Of a stretch of 64,000 bases of DNA, positions 32,746-42,090 are shown in pieces (within the stretch, counting starts at the first letter, position 1; each line of letters begins with the position of its first letter). A model generated the notes under the pieces. The model saw nothing but the letters and a program-made list of their open reading frames with translations. It was not told the origin of the DNA and ran no database searches. The DNA lies in NCBI GenBank assembly GCA_945787015.1, contig CALZGM010000015.1, positions 16,232 to 80,231 of the forward strand. Direction: 5' to 3'. The position numbers and the translations under genes were made by a program. The DNA is from an uncultured Roseburia sp. Its GTDB lineage: Bacteria > Bacillota > Clostridia > Lachnospirales > Lachnospiraceae.

Positions 32746-33237
32746 TTAGACACCAAGACGATAATTATCAATGTCCTGATATTTTTCAAACTTCATGCCG
32801 ACTTCTTTAATTCTGCCGCAAAATTCAAAACCAAATTTCTCATGAAGCTTCTCACTCGCCTCGTTTCCGCTGGTGATGACTGATACTACAGTGTGTGTGC
32901 GTTCATCCTTTTTCGCTTCTTCCAAAATTGCTTCCATCAAAGCGGTCGCCACACCTTCCCTACGGTGATTTGCATCAATATAAACCGAAAGCTCTACGGT
33001 AGATTTGTAGGCCTCCTTTTTACGATAAGAGGAAAGGCTCGCATATCCAATTACTTTCCCACCACCTTCTGCTACCAGAAGCGGATGGTTTTCGATATTA
33101 TGCTCATTATACCAGCCCCACCACTCCGTTAAGGACTTTGGCTGCAGGTCCAACGTAGCTACACCATGTTCTACTTCATAATTATAAATTGCAAGCAGGT
33201 CTTCTAAATCTGCCCCTTTTGCTTTTCTAATTGTCAT
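32746..33237 (-). CDS. GNAT acetyltransferase, phosphinothricin-acetyltransferase type
   Basis: 163 residues. MTIRKAKGADLEDLLAIYNYEVEHGVATLD and SVYIDANHRREGVATALMEAILEEAKK with GNEASEKLHEKFGFEFCGRIKEVGMKF identify the PAT/Bar-like branch of GNAT enzymes, which acetylate small amines such as methionine sulfoximine in many bacteria. 37 bp upstream of the PurF-like gene on the same strand. GAGG precedes the ATG. Confidence 0.85.
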   Translation of the reverse strand: MTIRKAKGADLEDLLAIYNYEVEHGVATLDLQPKSLTEWWGWYNEHNIENHPLLVAEGGGKVIGYASLSSYRKKEAYKSTVELSVYIDANHRREGVATALMEAILEEAKKDERTHTVVSVITSGNEASEKLHEKFGFEFCGRIKEVGMKFEKYQDIDNYRLGV

Positions 33238-33365
33238 AACCAGCCTCGTATAATATAATAGCGATTGTAAAAAGTTCTCCTTTTCACAACCGCTACTATT
33301 CTAACGCAAAATAATACATCCCGCAACTTATTTTGCCTTATCAATGTTATTAAATTCTCTAATGG

Positions 33366-35927
33366 TTAACTTGGTGCGTTAACACGTTCAAATCGTAAAA
33401 TCACCTTAAACAGATCCCCATCTACAATAAGCTCAAATTTACCATGCATTAACTCCATCAGACTTCTCGCAATGGATAGGCCAAGACCGCTTCCTTCTGT
33501 ATTTCTGGAAGAGTCACCACGCACAAACCGCTCCATTAACTCTTCGCTTGTAATGTTCAACTCATAGCGGGAGGTATTTCGGAAGGTAATACACACTTCC
33601 TTTTCCGTTGCCTCTAAGTTAATGTAAACACGCGTATCCGGCTGCGCATACTTGCAGACATTGTTCATTAGGTTATCAATGACACGCCAGAAATGTCTAC
33701 CGTCTGCCTGAATATAAATCGGCTCCTCCGGTTTCTTAATAATTAACTCTAAGCGCTGCGCCTTTGTCTTTGCCTCAAATTCTCCCACGGTCTGCACTAA
33801 AAAGACGCCTGCTTCTAAGGTTTCAAAATTCACTGTAAGATTTCCGGTAGAAGCCTTTGAGGCTTCCAGTAAATCCTCCAGTAATTTTTTCAGTCTGGCT
33901 GACTGCCGCTCCAGAACCTCTAAGTACCCTTTTTCCGTGTTCTCATCTACCCCGTCCTTTTGCAGAAGGTCTACGTAGTTAATAATAGAGGTCAACGGGG
34001 TTTTAATATCATGAGAAACATTCGTAATCAGCTCTGTCTTAAAGCGCTCACTCTTCATGCGTTCTTCTACTGCAAGGGAAAGACCTTCCCCGATGCTGTT
34101 TAGGTTCTCTCCATGCTCTTTAAAATCGAAGAGCATATGATCGGTGTTAATCTTGTAGTTTAAATCTCCGGCTGCTACATGCTTTCCGGCTTCCTTTAAT
34201 TTCTGAAGCCATACAGCGATTGCTAATACAAAAAAGAATAAAATTGCTTTTTCTACTAAAATCAGTAGAATACCGATACCGCCATAGCCATTTGCAATTC
34301 CTAAAAGAAATAGTTCCACAAAGCAAATCGCCGCAAACAATGCACCAACTCGTAAGACCATATTGGTATGAGTACCTGCGAATTCCCAAATACCCTTCAC
34401 CAATCCATATAATTTCCCGCATATCCACCCCAAAATAGTTCGAGAAAATATCGTCTTCATTTTGATTCTGGCAAAAAATTCCACACCGGTCACTGTCAAA
34501 AGCAATCCAGCTGCCAACACCACCAGTACTATCATGACAATCCAGAAAACATCTGTGAAATCCCCTATATCATAAGAAAGCCCGTCAATTGCATATATTG
34601 CAAAAACCTCCAGCAATCCGACAACTGCCAGGTAGATTTCAAACGGCACCTTATTGATAAAGTTCTCCGTTAATTCTTCCTGCCCCCTGCGATGTCCCGC
34701 ACAGGTACATAAAAATACGAAAGCAGCCAGGAATACTCCGATATTTATCAGTAAAAGCACAATCAGCTCATAGCGATACTGGTAGAGCGTTCCAAACACA
34801 TGCTCGAATTTCAAAAATAAATCTCCGTATATCCAGTCTTTTCCAAAATTTGAAAGACCTCCCGGCAAAAAGGAAAGCACATAATAATTTGTGGAGGTAT
34901 CTCCTTCCTCTCTTACTTTTAGATATCCCTCCGGGGAAATGCGGACGTCTTTATTCGCAATAATATAAGCACCGGCAGCATCGGTACCGAGCGACACAGT
35001 ACGTATATTTACTGCCGTGCCGTAGCTTGCATAGACAGCTTCCAACGCATCGACAGCCGTGTCTACACTTACGTTCATCTCAGGTTCTTCGGTGGCGGCT
35101 TCACTGAATTTGTCTGCACTTACACAGGCTTGCTTCCACTCGCCCATATCAATCCCGAATTCCTCAAACGTCAAAAATGTAAAAGCAGGAAACGTCTCTA
35201 CCATTTCCAGATACCCCGTTACGTCTGCATCGTATATCATCAGTTCCAACACACCATCTTCCTCATTTTGGAAAGATTCCTGCGCTCTTATATACCCATG
35301 CTGCTCTTTATCATAACTTAACGGGATTACTGCGCTTCCATTTCCCTCCACATATAACATGAGGTTTGGAACAGGATAATAGTTGCCATCTACGATTTTA
35401 CAATAAAAGATGCCACTATCCGTGTCATATACATAGGAATCAATATCATAGGCTCTCTCAAGACTGCCCGTGTTTCGTATCCAGTAATAGCCCCAAAGAG
35501 AATCCGGATTCCGGGATTCAAAATGGGTATTCTCGCGGATGGCGCATTGAAAAATATGTACGTCCTCTAACCGAATTGTTTCATCAAAATTTCTATCTAC
35601 ATAGTTCTTCGAATCATTCAAATCCAGCTGCTCGAGTTCTTCATAGGAATCTGCCTGAATGACTCCATAGTGAAAGTTTTTTTCTTCGAAGTAAGCCTGA
35701 TTTGATTCACTTCCTTCTTCCTTTAGATAAGCCAGTACCCGCGCGGAATAACGGTCATTATATCTGTCATATGCTTCTTCCCTGATCTCACTGATATCCC
35801 GGCTGTAAAAGCCTTCCTCCTGCAGACCAAAAATCAGCAGAGCACTTCCTACAAGGGAAAGCCCCGATATCGCGATTACAAGCCAGGCAAGGAATTTTGC
35901 AATTACAGAAGTTTTCAATCTGCTCAT
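33366..35927 (-). CDS. Sensor histidine kinase
   Basis: 853 residues. TM1 near residues 10-32, an extracytoplasmic region of about 350 residues rich in Asp/Tyr, a block of six or so TM helices (about 385-600), then HisKA with the phospho-acceptor in NVSHDIKTPLTSIINYVDLL, and HATPase_c with N-box DNLMNNVCKYA and G-box GSGLGLSIARSLMEL. The ligand is unknown. ATG 35927 with GGAAGGGG upstream is preferred over the longer frame, which would overlap the response regulator gene. Pairs with the OmpR-type regulator 22 bp upstream. Confidence 0.88.
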   Translation of the reverse strand: MSRLKTSVIAKFLAWLVIAISGLSLVGSALLIFGLQEEGFYSRDISEIREEAYDRYNDRYSARVLAYLKEEGSESNQAYFEEKNFHYGVIQADSYEELEQLDLNDSKNYVDRNFDETIRLEDVHIFQCAIRENTHFESRNPDSLWGYYWIRNTGSLERAYDIDSYVYDTDSGIFYCKIVDGNYYPVPNLMLYVEGNGSAVIPLSYDKEQHGYIRAQESFQNEEDGVLELMIYDADVTGYLEMVETFPAFTFLTFEEFGIDMGEWKQACVSADKFSEAATEEPEMNVSVDTAVDALEAVYASYGTAVNIRTVSLGTDAAGAYIIANKDVRISPEGYLKVREEGDTSTNYYVLSFLPGGLSNFGKDWIYGDLFLKFEHVFGTLYQYRYELIVLLLINIGVFLAAFVFLCTCAGHRRGQEELTENFINKVPFEIYLAVVGLLEVFAIYAIDGLSYDIGDFTDVFWIVMIVLVVLAAGLLLTVTGVEFFARIKMKTIFSRTILGWICGKLYGLVKGIWEFAGTHTNMVLRVGALFAAICFVELFLLGIANGYGGIGILLILVEKAILFFFVLAIAVWLQKLKEAGKHVAAGDLNYKINTDHMLFDFKEHGENLNSIGEGLSLAVEERMKSERFKTELITNVSHDIKTPLTSIINYVDLLQKDGVDENTEKGYLEVLERQSARLKKLLEDLLEASKASTGNLTVNFETLEAGVFLVQTVGEFEAKTKAQRLELIIKKPEEPIYIQADGRHFWRVIDNLMNNVCKYAQPDTRVYINLEATEKEVCITFRNTSRYELNITSEELMERFVRGDSSRNTEGSGLGLSIARSLMELMHGKFELIVDGDLFKVILRFERVNAPS

Positions 35928-35949
35928 TCTATCCCCTTCCTCTCTCTCA

Positions 35950-36651
35950 TTAGAACTTTGTTTCTTCAATTTTATAACCGCGTCCCCACACTACCTTTAA
36001 ATATCTTGGCTCAGCCGGATTGTACTCCACCTTTTCTCTCAAGTGGCGGATATGTACCGCAACTGTGTTCTCGGTTCCGTATGGATTGTCTTTCCAGACC
36101 TGCTCGTAAATCTGGTTTGGCGAAAATACCTGTCCCGGATGCTCCATTAACAGCTTTAAAATATCATATTCCGTCCGGGTTAAGGATACTTTTTCTCCAT
36201 CCAGCGTGACCTCTTTTGTCCGGTCGTCAAGCTCAATCCCACCAATCACCAGTGAATCATCCTGCTGCTTTACATTTCCGCCGCCCAAGAGCATATAGCG
36301 CCTCAGCTGGGATTTCACACGGGCCTGAAGTTCCACCGGATTAAACGGCTTTGTCACATAGTCATCCGCTCCAACGGTAAGTCCTAAAATCTTATCCGTG
36401 TCCTCACTTTTCGCTGTTAAAAGAATCACCGGCACATTACTGATTTCACGGATTCGTGTCATGGCGGTAATACCGTTCATTTCCGGCATCATAATATCCA
36501 TTAACACCAGGTGAATCTCCTGCGTCCGAATGATATTCAGTGCTTCCTTTCCATTATAAGCCTCAAAAACCTGATAACCATCCGCGGTCAGGTATATTTT
36601 AAGTGCAGAAACAATGTCCTTTTCATCATCGCATACTAGTATGTTATACAT
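35950..36651 (-). CDS. OmpR-family response regulator
   Basis: 233 residues. Receiver domain with CDDEKD, phospho-acceptor in LVLMDIMMPEMNG, TAK and VTKPF; C-terminal winged helix EVTLDGEKVSLTRTEYDILKLLMEHPGQVFSPNQIYEQVW...NTVAVHIRHLREKVE...KVVWGRGYK. VanR/WalR-like. First gene of a two-gene unit with the kinase. AGAGG precedes the ATG. Upstream lies a GC-rich palindrome (36681-36702). Confidence 0.92.
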   Translation of the reverse strand: MYNILVCDDEKDIVSALKIYLTADGYQVFEAYNGKEALNIIRTQEIHLVLMDIMMPEMNGITAMTRIREISNVPVILLTAKSEDTDKILGLTVGADDYVTKPFNPVELQARVKSQLRRYMLLGGGNVKQQDDSLVIGGIELDDRTKEVTLDGEKVSLTRTEYDILKLLMEHPGQVFSPNQIYEQVWKDNPYGTENTVAVHIRHLREKVEYNPAEPRYLKVVWGRGYKIEETKF

Positions 36652-36680
36652 GGGTAACCTCTTTCTGTCTCATAGAATCT

Positions 36681-36702
36681 GCCGCAGGCTTAAGCCCGCG
36701 GC
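36681..36702. promoter_or_regulatory. GC-rich palindrome in the response-regulator leader
   Basis: A 22-bp inverted repeat centred on GGCTTAAGCC with flanking GCCGC/GCGGC and one G-T pair, between the DEAD-box gene and the response regulator. It could be a hairpin in the leader mRNA, a terminator for the helicase gene (no clear T tract) or an operator. Confidence 0.4.
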
Positions 36703-36787
36703 GCGTGCACGTTTTATGAGTATGTTATTATTGTATCGGAATCTTTATGAAGTAAAAAGATGGGAAAACATTAAGATTTGATGAAGT

Positions 36788-38380
36788 TTATTTCTGATTC
36801 GCCGGCTCAATACTTACAGAACGTCCTTTAATCTTCGCATTCTTCATGGCTTCTAACACGGTTCTGCCATATTCTCTTGGTACTTCTACAAAGGTGTATT
36901 TGTCGTACATGTCAATGGCGCCCACTACCTTGCCCGGAATCTTGGATTCACCGGCAATCATGCCCAGGATATTACTAGGTTTCAAATGGTCTTTCTTGCC
37001 TACATTGATAAAAAGACGCACCATACCTTCTTCTGCTCCGGTATCGCCCCAGTCTTCTTCCTTGTCCTCTTCATTCGAAAGATTCACCTGACCTAAGGCC
37101 TGCTTTAAGAATGCCGCAGCAATATCCATTGCGGTGTAATCTGCCTCATTTACCTGGCGCTCAATGATTTCTATCATATCTTTTAAGTTTTCATTTTCGA
37201 TGATGCCTGCAATGTCTTCCATCACCTTTTCTGCTTTAATCTGGGCTACGTCATCCGTAGACGGAATCGGCATTGCAAGAATCTTCGTCTTACAATAGCG
37301 CATGATGTCTTTGAGCTTATATACCTCTTTCCCCTTGATAAAGGTAAAGGCCCGTCCGGTTCTGCCTGCTCGCCCGGTTCGTCCGATACGGTGGACATAA
37401 TACTCATCGTCCTGTGGAATGTCATAGTTAAATACAGCTTCCACGTCATCCACATCGATCCCTCTGGCAGCCACATCTGTCGCTATTAAAATTTCTACCC
37501 GACCGCTTCGAAATGCCTTCATCACACGGTCACGCTGCACCTGCTTCATATCGCCATGCAATCCCTCTGCCAGATAGCCGCGGTCTTTTAAGGCGTCCGT
37601 CAGCTCGTCCACCATTTTTTTCGTATTGCAGAAAACCAAAGAAAGCTTTGGATTATAATAATCTAACAAACGGGTCAGAACCTCGGTCTTGTCCTTGCGC
37701 TTCACATCATAGTAGTACTGCTCGATGCTCGGAACGGTTAATTCCTTTTTTACCACCTTAATGGTCACCGCATCATGCTGATATTTTTTCGTGATGTCTA
37801 AAATTGGCTTTGGCATGGTTGCCGAAAAAAGGACCATCTGCCGTCCTTCCTGCGGGATATATTCCAAAATGGTCTCGATATCCTCCCGAAAGCCCATATT
37901 TAGCATCTCATCCGCTTCATCAAGTACGATGGTATTCACTGCATCGCAGCGAATGGTTCTTCTGCGGAGATGGTCCATCACACGCCCCGGTGTACCGATA
38001 ATAATCTGGGCACCACCTTTTAAGGCCTTAATCTGTCTGGTAATATCCTGTCCACCGTAGACCGGCAGCACCTTAATACCATGCATATACTTTGCCAGTT
38101 TGCGGATTTCTTCGCACACCTGGATTGCCAATTCTCTCGTTGGGGATAAAATAAGTACCTGTGTTTTTTTACTGTTTACATCTACCTTGTGCAGCACCGG
38201 AATACCAAAAGACGCGGTTTTTCCCGTTCCTGTCTGTGCTTGTCCTATCACATCAGCACCTGACATCACTGCGGGTATGGCTCTGCTTTGGATTGGGGTT
38301 GCCTCCTCAAAGCCCATCTCCTTAATTGCACGCAATACCTGTGGGTATAAATTCAATTCGTCAAATCTTACTGTTTCCAT
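36788..38380 (-). CDS. DEAD-box ATP-dependent RNA helicase (DeaD/CshA type)
   Basis: 530 residues. Helicase motifs: Q motif (GFEEATPIQSRAIP), I AQTGTGKTA, Ia PTRELAIQ, II DEAD, III SAT, V ARGIDVDDV, VI HRIGRTGRAGRTG. The C-terminus (about 455-530, MVRLFINVGKKDHLKPSNILGMIAGES) is a DbpA-type RNA-binding domain, as in DeaD and YxiN. Roles are RNA unwinding in ribosome assembly and cold adaptation. A 160-bp leader with a GCTTTC-TTTTC-GAAAGC hairpin (38410-38428) precedes the gene; cold-regulated leaders are known for this family, but nothing specific is visible. Confidence 0.93.
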   Translation of the reverse strand: METVRFDELNLYPQVLRAIKEMGFEEATPIQSRAIPAVMSGADVIGQAQTGTGKTASFGIPVLHKVDVNSKKTQVLILSPTRELAIQVCEEIRKLAKYMHGIKVLPVYGGQDITRQIKALKGGAQIIIGTPGRVMDHLRRRTIRCDAVNTIVLDEADEMLNMGFREDIETILEYIPQEGRQMVLFSATMPKPILDITKKYQHDAVTIKVVKKELTVPSIEQYYYDVKRKDKTEVLTRLLDYYNPKLSLVFCNTKKMVDELTDALKDRGYLAEGLHGDMKQVQRDRVMKAFRSGRVEILIATDVAARGIDVDDVEAVFNYDIPQDDEYYVHRIGRTGRAGRTGRAFTFIKGKEVYKLKDIMRYCKTKILAMPIPSTDDVAQIKAEKVMEDIAGIIENENLKDMIEIIERQVNEADYTAMDIAAAFLKQALGQVNLSNEEDKEEDWGDTGAEEGMVRLFINVGKKDHLKPSNILGMIAGESKIPGKVVGAIDMYDKYTFVEVPREYGRTVLEAMKNAKIKGRSVSIEPANQK

Positions 38381-38539
38381 ATTTCCTCATTTCTGTGTTA
38401 TGTAGGGCAGCTTTCTTTTCGAAAGCAGCCATTTTGTTATAAAAAGCAATCGATAAAGGTATTTTACATAAATAGGAGGGATTTCAATCGTTGGCTTCTT
38501 ATCTTAAGTAAAACTGTGAAGCATCGATTGCGAACTTTA

Positions 38540-40171
38540 CTATATTGTATTCGCATCCGACCATTGTGTGACTGTCTCTGACATCCAAATATTTTCTGAA
38601 TTCAGGTTTCCCATACATATATTGTTTCTGCACTGCTTTTTCACACGATATAACATCGCATCTGCTGTATGCAGATAATCCCAGCTTTTACTATCTGCTG
38701 TCGGAATATCAAAGCAAATCCCCTGTGTAATAGTGACAACCGGCAAAGCCATAGAGTATAAATGCTCGATTTGTAAATCCATAATACTTTTGCGTAGTTT
38801 TTCTGCTGCCTGCTCCACCTCTACCTTTGGCATATCCTCATAAATAATAATGAACTCATCTCCGCCATAGCGTGCGCAAAAAATATGTTCATTCTGCATC
38901 TGTTTCAGTTCGTCTGCAATCGCTGCAATGCACTTATCGCCGGCCTGATGACCATAATTATCATTATACTGCTTGAAGTAATCAATATCCAAAATCTCCA
39001 TTGCTAGTGAAAGCCCGCTTTTTCTGCAGCGTTCAAACACTTTCTCGGAATACGCATTCAGACGATATCTGTTAGGAAGCCCTGTAAGCTGATCCGTTTC
39101 GGATTTGCGGACAAGGCGCTCATTCGCCTCCTCCACCATACGGCGCTGCTCATTGGCACGCTCCAAGGAATTTCGGATATTCATAATGCTCACCATCATA
39201 TACCGGTTTTCACGTTCCATGATTTCCGTCAGTTCATAATGTAATCCTGCTGCCTGTAAAAAGCCCGCATTTTCTCCGATGGAACGATAATACTTAATCT
39301 TTAGAGAAATGATTTTTCTCTGCAGATTTACAATCTTGGCCCGCTTTGTCAAATCCTCTAAAATCGTAAGGATTTTCCACAAAACATCATCCCTTTTTAT
39401 TTCCAGTAGCAGTTGGCATATATCATATAAATCATCGAAATTATCCATAACAACAAAGTCTTCATTTACCCGATTGTTAATTTCCTCGATACAGGCATCT
39501 CTTGCCGCAACCCTTTCCATCCGGTGATAATAGTGTGCTTTAAAGCACAATACGCAAAGCATTTCTATATTATCTAAGTAAGGTACACACTCTTCATCCA
39601 GCCGGTTGCAATAGTTTCCGGCTTCTTCATTCTTACCCGCCAGCAGATAACAGCGTCCAAGACCGATAAAAATACAGGTCAGAAGTGTCCTGTAATCTTC
39701 GGCTTCTTTATGAGCATTGGTATATTCATAACCTTTTTTAAAGTATGGCTGTGCCTCCTTATACTGACCATTATTTAAGTACAGTGTTCCCAGATTTAAG
39801 TGAATCATATTCTGGATATCAGGGATTCCACATTTTTTGCAGTAATTTAAGCCGGTCAGATAATAATCCATGGCGACTGCTACATTTCCTCTGTTTGCGG
39901 CAGTAATTGCCATCAGGTTATAGGATCTTGCCAGCAATTCCCATTGTCCGGTTTCATCAAGACAGCCAATGGCTCTGGTGATATATTTGAACAGATTTTC
40001 ACCATCATTTAAGCCATAATAGGTCTCGCCACAGTAATAATATGCAAACCCTAACAGCGTCTTATTTTCCTTCTCTTTGGCGTATTTTTCAATCTGTCTG
40101 CAATATCCTAATGTAAGCTCCGCATCCACTCCGCGATTTTTTAAAACACCTTCGATCCAATCATTTACCAC
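38540..40171 (-). CDS. TPR-repeat diguanylate cyclase
   Basis: About 543 residues. The N-terminal two thirds are helical with TPR-like repeats (for example NMIHLNLGTLYLNNGQYKEAQPYFKKGYEYT). The GGDEF domain starts at SETDQLTGLPNRYRLNAYSE and has an intact ARYGGDEFIIIYED; no RxxD inhibitory site is present at the usual place. It should form c-di-GMP without product inhibition, controlled through TPR partner binding. GTG 40171 lies 8 bases behind AAAGGGAGG (40180-40188) and is the best start; the ATG at 40219 has no good RBS. Confidence 0.85.
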   Translation of the reverse strand: MVNDWIEGVLKNRGVDAELTLGYCRQIEKYAKEKENKTLLGFAYYYCGETYYGLNDGENLFKYITRAIGCLDETGQWELLARSYNLMAITAANRGNVAVAMDYYLTGLNYCKKCGIPDIQNMIHLNLGTLYLNNGQYKEAQPYFKKGYEYTNAHKEAEDYRTLLTCIFIGLGRCYLLAGKNEEAGNYCNRLDEECVPYLDNIEMLCVLCFKAHYYHRMERVAARDACIEEINNRVNEDFVVMDNFDDLYDICQLLLEIKRDDVLWKILTILEDLTKRAKIVNLQRKIISLKIKYYRSIGENAGFLQAAGLHYELTEIMERENRYMMVSIMNIRNSLERANEQRRMVEEANERLVRKSETDQLTGLPNRYRLNAYSEKVFERCRKSGLSLAMEILDIDYFKQYNDNYGHQAGDKCIAAIADELKQMQNEHIFCARYGGDEFIIIYEDMPKVEVEQAAEKLRKSIMDLQIEHLYSMALPVVTITQGICFDIPTADSKSWDYLHTADAMLYRVKKQCRNNICMGNLNSENIWMSETVTQWSDANTI

Positions 40172-40266
40172 GTTTGCGGCCTCCCTTTCCTGTTGCCGGT
40201 CAACTTCTCCGCCCTTCATTATAACTTAGAAATCCCATGGTTTCAAGGAAAAGGAGCCACATAGAG

Positions 40267-41070
40267 TTACTCAAAATATGCAATTGGGTCTACCGGTTCC
40301 CCGTCCTTTTGCAACTCAAAGTAAAGATTGCTTCCTTCTACCGAAAAATACTTTGTCGGTTCACTTACATAACCGATGACATGTCCCGGTTCCAGATAAT
40401 CGCCCTCTTTGAAATTAAGTTCTTTTAGCTGACCGTAAATTGCCTGATAGCCGTCTCCTAAGTCTACGGTCACCGTCGTTCCTGTCACTTCATTTTGGGA
40501 AATGTCTGTAATCTTACCCTGTGCTACCGCATACACCTTACTGTTTACATCACCTGAAATAATAATTGCAGGATTATACTTGTACTGGTCTAAGGTCGCA
40601 TAATAGATAGTTGCATCCATGCTGTAATTCATGATGACATTTCCTTCCAATGGCCAAGTCATTCCCTCTTCCTTTGGGAAATGCAGACTCGGTGTATTTG
40701 ACGAAACGCTTTTTGCAGGAGCCTCTGCTAACACTTCCGGTTCTTCAATAATCTCCCCCGCAATTTCATCTGTAGGTTCTAACACAGCCTTTTCCTCTAC
40801 TGACGGAAGCAGTTCTTCTACCTTTCTGTTTGCCGCCTCGTTATTTTTGGGCGGCACAATGGAAGAGGCATGTTCTACTTCCTCCTGTTCCTCTGCCACT
40901 TCGTTTCCCTGCTCTGAAATTTCCGACAGCTCCTGTTCTAATCTTTCCCGCTCTTTTTCCTGATTGTGGCTATATAAGGCCGTCATTCCAAATGCCGCGA
41001 AAAGTACAAGGGCGCCGGCGATGATATACTGTTTTCTGAACCAAAAATCGAATACTTTGTTTCTTCTCAT
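40267..41070 (-). CDS. SpoIIQ-like degenerate M23 peptidase-fold protein
   Basis: 267 residues. One TM helix (about 15-35), a Glu-rich coiled-coil and linker (40-130), then a LytM/M23 fold (MTWPLEGNVIMNYSMDATIYYATLDQYKYNPAIIISGD...GDYLEPGHVIGYV...LYFELQKDGEPVDP). Zinc ligands are lost: the usual HxxxD and HxH are replaced (LYFEL instead of LHFEV), so it is probably not catalytic. SpoIIQ proteins bind SpoIIIAH across the forespore septum during engulfment, which fits the neighbouring spoIID. ATG 41070 with GGAAGG eight bases upstream. Confidence 0.72.
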   Translation of the reverse strand: MRRNKVFDFWFRKQYIIAGALVLFAAFGMTALYSHNQEKERERLEQELSEISEQGNEVAEEQEEVEHASSIVPPKNNEAANRKVEELLPSVEEKAVLEPTDEIAGEIIEEPEVLAEAPAKSVSSNTPSLHFPKEEGMTWPLEGNVIMNYSMDATIYYATLDQYKYNPAIIISGDVNSKVYAVAQGKITDISQNEVTGTTVTVDLGDGYQAIYGQLKELNFKEGDYLEPGHVIGYVSEPTKYFSVEGSNLYFELQKDGEPVDPIAYFE

Positions 41071-41124
41071 AACCTTCACCTTCCATAGTTTTTTACAACT
41101 ATAGTGTTTCCGGTTTTTATGTAT

Positions 41125-42024
41125 TTATTCTTTGATTGTGACTCCTTTATAAAAGTATGTTAAAATCTCCTGATAGTTAAATCCTTCCTCTGCCAGATGC
41201 TTTGCCATACTCTGGCTTAATCCAAAACCATGGCCCTGACCTAATGTTACAATCCGCACATCGCCGTCAAGCAATGTTAATTCAAAACAAGCCGAAGGAA
41301 GATTCAGTTTTTTTCGAAAAGTCTCTCCCTCATAAACGGTTTGTCCCACCGAAACTTCCAGTACATATCCTGCCGTATCTCTCGCCGTTACCGTTACTTC
41401 TGTGCTATTTTGCAGTTCTGCTTCCGGAAAAAGCTCCTTCATCTGCTTTAAAAACACTTCTTCTGTCCAGAAAAAAACATTCAGATACCCCTCCGCAGTC
41501 GTATCTTCATGACATGCTGCACTGCTTAAGTAGGGCATTACATTACTTTTATAATATTCCCCCATGTCTCTCGTATTTCCTGCACTGGTCTGGTGATAGG
41601 CCGCGTATATGTACTTGTTCTGATACTGCAGCGTTTCTCCCTCCGTTTCCTTAATCAAGGCCGAAAGCTTTTCATAGCAGGCTGCATAGTCGCTCCCCCA
41701 TAATGCCTGCAATTCTTCTGTCGAAAATCCTTGCGGTTCTTCTTTTCCTGCTTCCTTTGCTGCCATCAGGTTTGTTCTTGCAATCACACTCTGGGCTTTG
41801 ATACATTCCTCCGGCATCTGAATACTGATTTCCTTCGCCACTAGAAGAGGCAGCTTCGCTTCTACCTCTGCAATTTTACTCTCCGGCTTGTTCAAAATTA
41901 AATCCTCAAGGTGAAGCCGTCCCATGTAAGTAGTAATAAATATCGGCAACACGCAAAGAAAAATCAGTAAAATTAAAAGCACATTTATTTTTTCTTCTAA
42001 TGTTTTTTTTCTTTTTCTACGCAT
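41125..42024 (-). CDS. spoIID: Stage II sporulation protein D (lytic transglycosylase)
   Basis: 299 residues. N-terminal TM (about 13-32), then SpoIID core: IPEECIKAQSVIARTNLM-like segment (MPEECIKAQSVIART), YAAYHQTSAGNTRD and the C-terminal GQGHGFGLSQSMAKHLAEEG. SpoIID trims glycan strands denuded by SpoIIP to drive engulfment. Its Shine-Dalgarno box lies in the 3' arm of the terminator of the preceding gene. Followed after 54 bp by the SpoIIQ-like gene, forming a sporulation pair. Confidence 0.88.
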   Translation of the reverse strand: MRRKRKKTLEEKINVLLILLIFLCVLPIFITTYMGRLHLEDLILNKPESKIAEVEAKLPLLVAKEISIQMPEECIKAQSVIARTNLMAAKEAGKEEPQGFSTEELQALWGSDYAACYEKLSALIKETEGETLQYQNKYIYAAYHQTSAGNTRDMGEYYKSNVMPYLSSAACHEDTTAEGYLNVFFWTEEVFLKQMKELFPEAELQNSTEVTVTARDTAGYVLEVSVGQTVYEGETFRKKLNLPSACFELTLLDGDVRIVTLGQGHGFGLSQSMAKHLAEEGFNYQEILTYFYKGVTIKE

Positions 42025-42025
42025 A

Positions 42026-42070
42026 AAAAAACCTCCGTGTCTTCACATTATATGTGACACGAAGGTTTTC
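42026..42070 (-). terminator. Terminator whose 3' arm carries the spoIID Shine-Dalgarno
   Basis: AAAACCTTCGTGTC / GACACGGAGGTTTT (one mismatch) followed by T tract on the minus strand; it ends the ksgA operon. GGAGG (42032-42036) in the 3' arm is also the ribosome binding site of spoIID, whose ATG begins at 42024. Confidence 0.8.
42047..42054 (-). promoter_or_regulatory. Possible SigE-type -10 box of spoIID
   Basis: CATATAAT on the minus strand in the loop of the terminator hairpin resembles the SigE -10 consensus CATACAAT. The matching -35 region (about 42069-42075) is poor. A start near 42040 would give a leader without the 5' arm. Confidence 0.3.
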
Positions 42071-42090
42071 CATTCAAATTTTTAAATTTA

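Noticed and set aside
32709-32789. N-terminal extension of the PurF-like frame
   Set aside because: It overlaps the preceding GNAT gene; a good RBS precedes ATG 32708.
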